From NCBI GenBank assembly GCA_026713745.1, contig JAPONU010000484.1, positions 1-5,594 on the forward strand: a DNA stretch of 5,594 nucleotides, written 5' to 3'. Shown here piece by piece: positions 1-5,566 of the stretch (position 1 is the stretch's first letter; every line of letters begins with the position of its first letter). The position numbers and the translations under genes were made by a program. Below the pieces are notes generated by a model that saw only the letters and a program-made list of their open reading frames with translations, searched no databases and was not told where the DNA came from. Origin of the DNA: a bacterium. GTDB lineage: Bacteria > Actinomycetota > Acidimicrobiia > Acidimicrobiales > CATQHL01.

Positions 1-37
1 ATTAGTAGTCAATTCGAGGGAGCCCGTCGGCCCTGAC

Positions 38-1921
38 ATGCGTCGAGAGAACGGCATGATCAGAGCACGTCGGGCGCAGGCCGGTCGATGCCTCCGGCCG
101 ATCAGTCGCCTGTGGCGCCTGATCGGCCGGGCAGGATTCCCGTTCGGTGTGGGCTTGGTTGCGGCGGCGCTGACGGGCGTGTTCTGGGACGATGCCGCGC
201 CGGAGAGGCTGAATGCCGGGCTAGTCGCGCTGATCACCGTCAATGCTGTCGTCGTCGGCTTGGCCTACGCCACGACGCACAAGGCCATCTCGCTGGCGAC
301 GCGTACCGATGAGGGGTCTGGGTTCGCGCTCCGCGTCTTCTTCATGGTCTTGGGGTCGATGCTCGGCATCCTCTTCGCGGTCGTACATCTGGTCTGGAGC
401 CCCGCCCCGTTGGGCCTGGTCCCTGTGGCTGCTGGGCTTCTGGTTGGTGCCCCGGCGCTCTTGCCCATGCTCGCCGTTCACGAATACGAGGTGCGTCGTG
501 CTGAGGCGGTCGAAGCCATCGAGGGCGTCCTCGCCGAACTGCGGACGGAGGACGACCATGACGGATCGGGCGGATCAGGCTCCGATGGCTCTGGGCTGCT
601 GCGTCTGCGGCCCCGTGCGTTCATTGCCGATCCCTCGGATCCCTTCGCGAACGACGTCCTCGAGCGCGAGCAGCAGGTGAAGGCGTTCTGCTCCATCCTT
701 AGCGGTATCGAGACTCCGGTGATCCTGTCTGTGGACGGAGGCTGGGGTGCAGGCAAGACCGCGTTCGTGAAGATGTGCGCTGGGTGGATGCGCTCGGACG
801 CCTCGGAGAGCCACGGCGTTTCGGTTGTCGAGTTCAATGCGTGGACGCAGAGTCACACGGGCGATCCCTTGAGAGACATGGTCGCTGCGATTACTGACCA
901 GATCACGGAGGGCAGCACCGAGCAGCGCAGGCAACTCGCTGAACTCCTGAGGCGCCAGGCAGCCAGGCTGGCGTCCGACGGGTTGTTGGATGATGAGTTC
1001 TTCTCCATCGCCGATGGCCCACAGCACGAGTTAGCCAGGTTCAGAGACGTCCTACGCGGCTACGTGTCCGATTGTGGTGGACGGCTGGTGGTGTTCGTCG
1101 ACGAACTCGACCGCTGCCGTCCCGACTACGCGTTGAGCGTCCTCGAGAAGATACGGCACCTGTTCGACGTCAATGGTGTCGTGGTGGTGCTCGCCGTCAA
1201 TCGCGCGGCGCTGGATCACGCCGTCGGAACGCTGCACGGCCCGCCGGGCAAGGGAGAGCGCTACCTACGCCGATTTGTCGACCAGGCGACGAGCCTGCCG
1301 GACCCGGACGAGAAGGCCGTTACGGCATTCATGGAACATCTCTACCGGGAGACCGGCCTCGCCGAGCGGATGAAGGCAGACACCTACACCCGGTTGATCC
1401 TGGAACTGCTGATTGGCCCGGCGGACGGCAGCTTGCGCGATCTGGAACAGGCCGTTCATCGTGTTCTCGTGGTATTCGCATCCGTCCCGCGGTCTTCCGA
1501 TGACGCATTCGACATGTCCGATGCCATGTGGGCATGGGAACAAGCAGCGATGACGCTGATGGTGCTCCGCGAAGTCGACCGCGATTCGTATCGGAAGTTC
1601 ACATCCAGGAAGATCGACGGCTTCGAGGCAGGCCAAGCACTTCGGTCGGCGCCCATCGAGATGAGCCCGGTCGTCCGACAACGCATGGAGATACTGCTCC
1701 TGATGGGCAAGTACAAGGGTGACGAATCGGTACTGAAAGCCGAATTCTGGCAGCAGTATGTCGAGGCAGGCCGTGAAGATGACGGGACGGAACTTCGAAA
1801 GTTGTACGCCCAGTTCTTGGACCGTCTACTAGGACGAGAACACGACATCGCGTACTTAGCGGGTCTCATCGAGTTGACCCACTACGACCCGATGCCCCAA
1901 CAGCAGAGCGACGTCGACTGA
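38..1921 (+). CDS. KAP-family P-loop NTPase with four N-terminal transmembrane segments
   Basis: A 627-aa membrane-anchored NTPase of the KAP family (STAND-like P-loop ATPases). Four hydrophobic segments lie near residues 33-49, 59-79, 97-120 and 125-147, followed by a Gly/Ser/Asp-rich linker (174-186) and the NTPase domain. Walker A is GGWGAGKT (234-241). The KAP-typical FNAW follows at 266-269. Walker B is VVFVDELDRC (351-360, acidic pair D355/E356), then a further hydrophobic strand ending LAVNR (385-389) and the YLRRFVDQATSLP stretch (409-421) that matches the conserved KAP segment after Walker B. The C-terminal 200 residues are helical with no recognised domain. Many KAP proteins carry their membrane helices inside the NTPase domain; here they all precede it. 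Known KAP proteins include PifA of plasmid F (phage T7 exclusion) and animal Kidins220. A defence role is inference from family and neighbours. The start is uncertain: ATG 38 has only a distant GAGGGAG (16-22), while ATG 56 (residue 7) has GAGAGA 5 bases upstream. Confidence 0.9.
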   Translation: MRRENGMIRARRAQAGRCLRPISRLWRLIGRAGFPFGVGLVAAALTGVFWDDAAPERLNAGLVALITVNAVVVGLAYATTHKAISLATRTDEGSGFALRVFFMVLGSMLGILFAVVHLVWSPAPLGLVPVAAGLLVGAPALLPMLAVHEYEVRRAEAVEAIEGVLAELRTEDDHDGSGGSGSDGSGLLRLRPRAFIADPSDPFANDVLEREQQVKAFCSILSGIETPVILSVDGGWGAGKTAFVKMCAGWMRSDASESHGVSVVEFNAWTQSHTGDPLRDMVAAITDQITEGSTEQRRQLAELLRRQAARLASDGLLDDEFFSIADGPQHELARFRDVLRGYVSDCGGRLVVFVDELDRCRPDYALSVLEKIRHLFDVNGVVVVLAVNRAALDHAVGTLHGPPGKGERYLRRFVDQATSLPDPDEKAVTAFMEHLYRETGLAERMKADTYTRLILELLIGPADGSLRDLEQAVHRVLVVFASVPRSSDDAFDMSDAMWAWEQAAMTLMVLREVDRDSYRKFTSRKIDGFEAGQALRSAPIEMSPVVRQRMEILLLMGKYKGDESVLKAEFWQQYVEAGREDDGTELRKLYAQFLDRLLGREHDIAYLAGLIELTHYDPMPQQQSDVD

Positions 1922-2035
1922 CGTCGGCCGATTCGCCGACGAGGCGATGATCGGCATCTGTTGGCCGGTGAGTGCCGCCAGAGCGCTCGGCACCGACACG
2001 ATGGCGTCAGCACGCCGGAGATCGGCCAACTCCAT
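1856..2035 (-). CDS. Possible small antisense ORF, 59 aa, unrecognised
   Basis: An ATG-initiated 59-codon frame on the minus strand (MELADLRRADAIVSVPSALA at the N-terminus, ending LDETR) fills much of the spacer after the KAP gene and overlaps the last 66 bases of that gene in antisense. Its composition is plausible for a protein, with a mixed hydrophobic/charged pattern. However, no domain is recognised, there is no Shine-Dalgarno sequence before the ATG, and a stop codon lies only eight codons upstream in frame. It could be a remnant of an older gene cut by rearrangement, or a chance open frame in GC-rich DNA; chance is the more likely. Confidence 0.15.
   Translation of the reverse strand: MELADLRRADAIVSVPSALAALTGQQMPIIASSANRPTSVDVALLLGHRVVVGQLDETR
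1922..1941 (+). terminator. Hairpin immediately after the KAP gene stop codon
   Basis: A perfect 7-bp inverted repeat, CGTCGGC (1922-1928) and GCCGACG (1935-1941), with a 6-base loop, begins at the base after the TGA stop. There is no T-tract, which is common for terminators or mRNA 3'-end structures in high-GC actinobacteria. It suggests the KAP transcript ends here and that the downstream channel gene is not simply co-transcribed. Termination itself is inferred from structure and position only. Confidence 0.5.
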
Positions 2036-2080
2036 GTAAGAATTGTCCGGCCTCTAATGTCTGAATCGTCTGAACTCTGA

Positions 2081-2176
2081 TGTGCGATTCGTCGGCTTTC
2101 TCCTGCACGAATCGTCGGCGCGATCCCCGCCCTGCGCCTGGCGCGCCTAGCGCGCTTCGTTCCTGCTCTGCGGCTA
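2081..2176 (+). pseudogene. S4 voltage-sensor-like remnant in frame with the downstream K+ channel gene
   Basis: The reading frame of the channel gene stays open upstream to a TGA at 2078-2080 but has no ATG, GTG or TTG before 2177. From about 2111 it encodes hydrophobic sequence with LRLARLARFVPALRLLR at 2132-2182. The arginines at codons 2135, 2144, 2153, 2171 and 2180 all fall on a three-residue register, the signature of an S4 voltage-sensing helix, placed directly before the S5-pore-S6 part as in voltage-gated K+ channels. No S1-S3-like sequence is visible in any frame of the spacer upstream, which is also too short to hold it. I read this as the remains of the 5' half of the channel gene. 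An unusual start codon within it (ATT 2087, CTG 2132 or 2138) cannot be excluded. Confidence 0.5.
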
Positions 2177-2605
2177 TTGCGGATGGTCGCTGTCGTGAAC
2201 CATCTCCGGGTGGCGGTGGGGCGAGTGTTCGGCACGGCCGAGCTGCAGTACGTGCTGGCGATCCTGCTGGGGCTCGTCATTGGGGGAGGCGCGCTGGTCG
2301 CCTACTTGGAGGAGGGCCGTTCGGTGCCCGAGGGCATCTGGTGGGCAATCGTGACGTCTACTTCGGTCGGCTACGGCGACGTGGTTCCGGCATCGTGGCA
2401 GGGCCGGTTGTTGGCGACGGCGCTGATGGTGGTGGGTCTCGGCTTTGTCGCTCTGTTCACGGCAGCGATAGCAGCGCGCATCGTGGACGCCGACGCCGAC
2501 AAGGAGCACGAGCGACTGCTGCGCAAGCTAGACGAGCAGCGAGCCGAGAACGAGAAGATCAAAGCGCAGTTGCGCGAGTTGAGCGAGCAGATCAAGCGCC
2601 TCTGA
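2177..2605 (+). CDS. Two-TM potassium channel pore protein, probably the 3' part of a voltage-gated channel gene
   Basis: From TTG 2177 this encodes 142 aa (140 aa from ATG 2183) forming an ion-channel pore module in the membrane. There is a hydrophobic helix at residues 23-43, a pore helix with WWAIVTST (55-62), the K+ selectivity filter SVGYGD (63-68), a second helix near 76-102, and a Lys/Glu/Arg-rich heptad-like coiled coil from about 105 to 141 that could support tetramer assembly. The GRLLATALMVVGLGFVALFT stretch after the filter is typical of the S6 helix in bacterial voltage-gated-type K+ channels. Neither start has a convincing Shine-Dalgarno sequence, and the frame immediately upstream reads as an S4 segment, so the gene is likely 5'-truncated. 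A product with only S5-P-S6 could still form a KcsA-like pore; whether it is expressed is unknown. Confidence 0.75.
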   Translation: MRMVAVVNHLRVAVGRVFGTAELQYVLAILLGLVIGGGALVAYLEEGRSVPEGIWWAIVTSTSVGYGDVVPASWQGRLLATALMVVGLGFVALFTAAIAARIVDADADKEHERLLRKLDEQRAENEKIKAQLRELSEQIKRL

Positions 2606-2608
2606 GCA

Positions 2609-2636
2609 GGCCCCGAGGGCAGAGTGCCCAGGGGCC
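2609..2636 (+). terminator. Strong hairpin three bases after the channel stop codon
   Basis: A two-part stem: GGCCCC (2609-2614) pairs with GGGGCC (2631-2636), and inside it GGGCA (2617-2621) pairs with TGCCC (2625-2629) around a GAG loop, with a small GA/A internal bulge. It starts three bases after the TGA stop. No T-tract follows. The position and stability suggest a terminator or 3'-end stabilising structure for the channel mRNA. It could also act on transcripts of the convergent minus-strand operon, whose last stop is about 230 bases away. Confidence 0.6.
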
Positions 2637-2862
2637 GACCGTGGCGATTGCCGTCGATGTCGGCTTCCTCGCGGCCCCAACCGGTAGCAGCCGTCCTGTT
2701 CGGAGATCACGACGGTGGAGCGGACGTTGACATCAGACCCTTGCCAGAGCGGCCCAGTGCCCGCGACCGTTGCCGGTTCTTCCGCCGGGCGGTCGTCCAC
2801 TAACCGCTCGAAGCGCCCCTATACCCCCGGACTCGGGATGGTCTGCCGCGCAGGAGGTTCTG
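2637..2862. other. Convergent intergenic spacer, no gene seen
   Basis: This lies between the plus-strand channel gene and the minus-strand nuclease gene. The open frames crossing it are extensions of shadows of neighbouring genes and have no recognisable protein. Two small inverted repeats are visible: CCCG/CGGG (2826-2829 and 2834-2837, 4-base loop) and CGCT/AGCG (2805-2808 and 2812-2815). They lie 25-58 bases beyond the nuclease stop and are too short to call a terminator with confidence. Confidence 0.4.
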
Positions 2863-4257
2863 TCAGCGTGACGGTGCAGTAGCAGGTGCCTCCGTGGGCC
2901 AGTACTTACGACTCTGGAGATACTGCGTGGCCTCTGGTTGTTCGGTGAATTCGAGAAGGGCACCGAGTTTCTCCGCGAGCACCTCACGAACCTCGATGGG
3001 CGTGGCAAAGAAGAACTCGCGGCGCGTGTTCACGCGGTTCACTCGCGCCTCCGCGAATGCGTCGTGCAGTTCTTGTTCCACAGCAACGGCGTCGTCTGCG
3101 AAAAACAGTGCATGCACGTCGAACGGGAATGGCACCGACGCATCACCGAGTTCACGCACACGATCCATCGGTTCGAGACGCCGGGTCATGCCGATCTTCA
3201 CCATCCGCTCGCCGAAAGAGCCGGGGTTGCTGATCACGTAGACGTAGCCAGCACGAATGTTCGCGACGCGATAGTCGTTCTGCGAGATCGCAGTGTCGAC
3301 GTCCTGGAGCCGCCGCTCCATCTCGGCAATAGCCTCCTCGTCGGCATTGGCACGAAGCGCCTCCAGAGTCGCTAGGTAGTGGGAGCGCTCCTTGTCGAGC
3401 CGTTCTCGCTCAGCGGCAAGTTCCTGCTCAGCACGGCGCTCCTCGCGAAGTCGCTCGCGTTCCGCTCGAGCGGCCTCCTTTTCTTCCTGCTTCTTCATGA
3501 GGTAGTCCGCCGTCAACTCCAGTTCCTCGAATCGGAGTTCGTGGTAGCGGGGGTTCACGCGCATCTCCATCATCGCTCCGAGTTTGGCGATGGCTTGAAC
3601 AGCTCTGTCGAGGCGCTTTTTTGCCGTGATGACGTTGCCGGCCCGTAGTGCGCGGACGCAGTTGTCGGCTTCGGCGTTGTAGGCCCGCAGCATCAGTCTT
3701 GAGAGGTCGGCGGTCATCTTGCGGCCCTTGGCCAGCGAGTTGTTGTAGGTGAACATGTCGGCGGCGAGGATCGCGTTCCCGGCCTTCACCATGTCCTTGA
3801 TTCTCTGATTGATGGCAGCGAGCCTGGACCGGTACTGTTCGGCGTTTTCGAGGGGGTGGTGGTAGTTGTAGATGCCGACTTCCTGGAGAATGCGCTCGTC
3901 GTCAAGGTTGACGAGGTCGTCACCGCGTTGGGCGGCGTGCTCTCGGAGCGACTCCACCTCGGCTTGTAGCCGGCGTACTTCCTCGGCGAGCACCTCGGGG
4001 TCGTGCTGGTCGTTGCCAGTGTGCGATGTGCTTGGAGCCGCCGGGGGTGGGGCTAGAGGGGCAGGGCCAGGAGGCGAATCGGTGGCATCCTGGAGATCTG
4101 TGGGTGCAGCAGCAGTGTCGGCGTCTGGCGTGGTCCAGAGTTTCCAGCCGTCTGGTGGTGGAGGCCATGACGGATCGGGTTTCCAACCGCTTGGTGGGGT
4201 CCACCCGTCTGGCGGTCTCGGCCAGTTGGGGGGAGGGTTGAACACCCGGTCGCTCAT
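2863..4257 (-). CDS. DUF4041 / T5orf172 (GIY-YIG superfamily) nuclease with PPxGW leader; SNIPE-like anti-phage candidate
   Basis: A 464-aa predicted DNA nuclease. Domains in order: a Trp/Pro-rich leader (8-41); a Pro/Ala-rich linker (45-80); a coiled coil (about 86-110); DUF4041 (about 120-275), with the typical region around NAEADN (194-199), the EELELTADY stretch (244-252) and KKQEEKE (255-261); a long charged coiled coil (255-330); and a C-terminal T5orf172 domain (about 336-420). The last shows the GIY-like GYVYVIS (337-343), the YIG-like VKIGMTRR (353-360), an arginine at R366, ExxLH (E394-H398) and REFF (413-416), so the catalytic core looks intact. DUF4041 plus GIY-YIG is the architecture of SNIPE, described in E. 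coli as a membrane-associated nuclease cutting phage DNA during injection. No transmembrane helix is visible here, unlike SNIPE. The ATG at 4257 is chosen because it begins 7 bases after the upstream stop and the leader starts there; the frame is open further upstream only as a shadow of that gene. Confidence 0.88.
   Translation of the reverse strand: MSDRVFNPPPNWPRPPDGWTPPSGWKPDPSWPPPPDGWKLWTTPDADTAAAPTDLQDATDSPPGPAPLAPPPAAPSTSHTGNDQHDPEVLAEEVRRLQAEVESLREHAAQRGDDLVNLDDERILQEVGIYNYHHPLENAEQYRSRLAAINQRIKDMVKAGNAILAADMFTYNNSLAKGRKMTADLSRLMLRAYNAEADNCVRALRAGNVITAKKRLDRAVQAIAKLGAMMEMRVNPRYHELRFEELELTADYLMKKQEEKEAARAERERLREERRAEQELAAERERLDKERSHYLATLEALRANADEEAIAEMERRLQDVDTAISQNDYRVANIRAGYVYVISNPGSFGERMVKIGMTRRLEPMDRVRELGDASVPFPFDVHALFFADDAVAVEQELHDAFAEARVNRVNTRREFFFATPIEVREVLAEKLGALLEFTEQPEATQYLQSRKYWPTEAPATAPSR
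4135..4236 (-). repeat. PPxGW-type repeat encoding the nuclease N-terminal leader
   Basis: Residues 8-41 of the nuclease protein contain six tryptophans at 12, 19, 25, 31, 38 and 41, mostly within units of the form PPxGW or PDPSW spaced 6-7 residues apart (for example PPDGW, PPSGW, PPPPDGW). Such leaders are frequent at the N-termini of actinobacterial proteins, often ahead of membrane helices; here a long Pro/Ala linker and a coiled coil follow instead. The function of the motif is not established; interface or membrane-surface contact is a guess. Confidence 0.75.
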
Positions 4258-4264
4258 CGCCGAG
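4258..4264 (-). other. Seven-base junction suggesting translational coupling
   Basis: The TAA stop of the coiled-coil gene (4267-4265) and the ATG of the nuclease gene (4257-4255) are separated by seven bases (CTCGGCG on the coding strand). No good Shine-Dalgarno sequence precedes the ATG. Re-initiation by ribosomes ending the upstream gene is therefore the likely way the nuclease is translated, which would tie its level to that of its partner. Confidence 0.55.
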
Positions 4265-5536
4265 TTAGCCCCGAACGCCCTTGGACAGGTCAATCGCCAC
4301 CAACCCGAACGGGTTCTTCGACACGGCGGCTTTGAGGTGCGTGAGAGTGGCGGCCGGCACGATGTTCGAGAGTTCGAGGGCCTCGAACGTCGCACGGTCC
4401 GAGGCGACCGCAACGAACGGGATGTCGGTCATGTGACCCGTTCCAGGGTCAATCGTCTGGGTTGCAACCGTTAGAGAGATCGTCTGAATGCGACCCGCCC
4501 GGTCGGCCTCGAATACTTCATGCAGCGTCCTGACGGCGACCTGGGCCACTGCGTCGGCGTAACGTTCCCTCTGTTCCTTCTGGGACTGCGCGGTCTCCGT
4601 GATTTCGTCGCGTGCCTTGATGTACTTGTATTGGCGGATGCTCGGCATCGCGGAGGGCGCCGGTACGGCGGCCTTCAAGGTCAGCTCGCCCTGAGCCGCG
4701 TCGAAGGAAAACTCGTGTTCTACAGGGAACGAGTCGGGGTACACGGAGTTCCCCAAGACGATCGACACATATTCTTGGACGGCGTCCTCGACGCCGTACC
4801 CGAGGTTGGCGATGAGTTCGTCAAGGGCGCGATTTGACTCTGCAACCTCGGCCTCGCGCTGTCGGCACTCCGCTTCGTAGATTGCCTTCGCAGACTCGAG
4901 TTGCTGCAGGCGGAGATTCTCCGCAGCCTCATAAGAGCGATCCTGTTCCTCTTGCCGCGAGGGAACGCTCGCGACCTCCGCCTCCCACGCCCGGATCGCC
5001 TCGTGGTGGTCGGCCTGTGCTTGGGCGAGCAACGCGGTATATCTCTTCTTGGCCCCGAGCGCCAGAGAGAACTTCTTCGGCTCGCCAGGCGGTGCGACGA
5101 AGTCGGGGCGAAGCGGTGGTTTGATGGGGTCAGGCCGTGGGTTGGCAGCGGCCAGCTGACCCGGCTCGAACGGTGGATGCTCGACAACCCGTCGCAGCGT
5201 TTCGAGATCGACGTAGTCGTCGACCTCCAGCGTGTCGGCGAGAATGCTGTCGATCTCGCGGCAGGTGGCGGAGAGTGCCGCGTTCCGGGCAGACACAGCG
5301 GCCTCCATCGCCTCGATGTGGAGACATTTGGCCTCCTGTTCGGCCTTCTTCTGCTCGGCAGCGCGAGCCCTTTCCGCCTGGACTCTGGCCCGCTCCGCTT
5401 GGCGCGCCGCTTGCTCAGCTCTTCGCTGAGCAGCAGCCTGATCACGCGCCGCCTGCCGCTGCTCCTGCTCCCGGCGTCTTGCATCCTGTTGCATCTGGCG
5501 ATTGATCTCCGCGAGCAGTCCCCGATGTTTGGCCAC
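4265..5536 (-). CDS. Coiled-coil protein resembling the non-catalytic N-terminal part of actinobacterial Mrr-type restriction proteins
   Basis: A 423-aa soluble protein with no membrane segment. Residues 5-95 are an Ala/Arg/Glu/Gln-rich coiled coil. A conserved-looking segment follows (IDSILADTLEVDDYVDLETL, 95-114, then HPPFEPG at 120-126), a proline-rich stretch (132-153), a second coiled coil (165-240), and an alpha/beta region (241-423) with GVEDAVQEYV (248-257), YKYIKARDEIT (303-313), VAVRTLHEVFEADR (333-346) and AAVSKNPFGLV (403-413). From memory, this layout matches the part that precedes the Mrr_cat nuclease in some actinobacterial restriction proteins, but here the protein stops where that domain would begin, and no nuclease motif is visible. 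The homology needs a database check. The start is GTG 5536, with a purine-rich AGGAAAGGGG about 8-17 bases upstream. The nuclease gene starts 7 bases after its stop, so it is probably a partner in the same complex or pathway. Confidence 0.7.
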   Translation of the reverse strand: MAKHRGLLAEINRQMQQDARRREQEQRQAARDQAAAQRRAEQAARQAERARVQAERARAAEQKKAEQEAKCLHIEAMEAAVSARNAALSATCREIDSILADTLEVDDYVDLETLRRVVEHPPFEPGQLAAANPRPDPIKPPLRPDFVAPPGEPKKFSLALGAKKRYTALLAQAQADHHEAIRAWEAEVASVPSRQEEQDRSYEAAENLRLQQLESAKAIYEAECRQREAEVAESNRALDELIANLGYGVEDAVQEYVSIVLGNSVYPDSFPVEHEFSFDAAQGELTLKAAVPAPSAMPSIRQYKYIKARDEITETAQSQKEQRERYADAVAQVAVRTLHEVFEADRAGRIQTISLTVATQTIDPGTGHMTDIPFVAVASDRATFEALELSNIVPAATLTHLKAAVSKNPFGLVAIDLSKGVRG

Positions 5537-5566
5537 AACCCCGCCCCTTTCCTCGCAAGCGACTTG

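Noticed and set aside
575..1027. 150-aa minus-strand frame inside the KAP gene
   Set aside because: It is antisense to the Walker A region of a clearly coding gene, with no domain and no ribosome binding site.
2080..2730. 216-aa plus-strand open frame covering the channel gene and its 3' flank
   Set aside because: It is Arg/Gly/Pro-rich with no domain and lies in another frame over the channel gene, whose pore motif clearly fixes the true frame.
2528..2800. 90-aa minus-strand frame in the convergent spacer
   Set aside because: About a third overlaps the coiled-coil end of the channel gene in antisense; the rest has no recognised domain and is crossed by the strong hairpin at 2609-2636.
3379..3648. 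Plus-strand frame with hydrophobic, membrane-like stretches
   Set aside because: It is antisense to the Glu/Arg/Lys-rich coiled-coil part of the nuclease gene; antisense of such codons gives Leu/Phe/Ser-rich sequence, so the hydrophobicity is an artefact.
4258..4413. 52-residue upstream extension of the nuclease protein in the same frame
   Set aside because: It is Arg/Ser/Pro-rich low-complexity sequence lying inside the 3' end of the coiled-coil gene; the ATG at 4257 fits the operon spacing and the PPxGW leader.
4720..5538. 272-aa minus-strand frame starting at TTG 5538
   Set aside because: It is an Arg/Ser-rich shadow of the coiled-coil gene in the adjacent frame with no recognisable motif.
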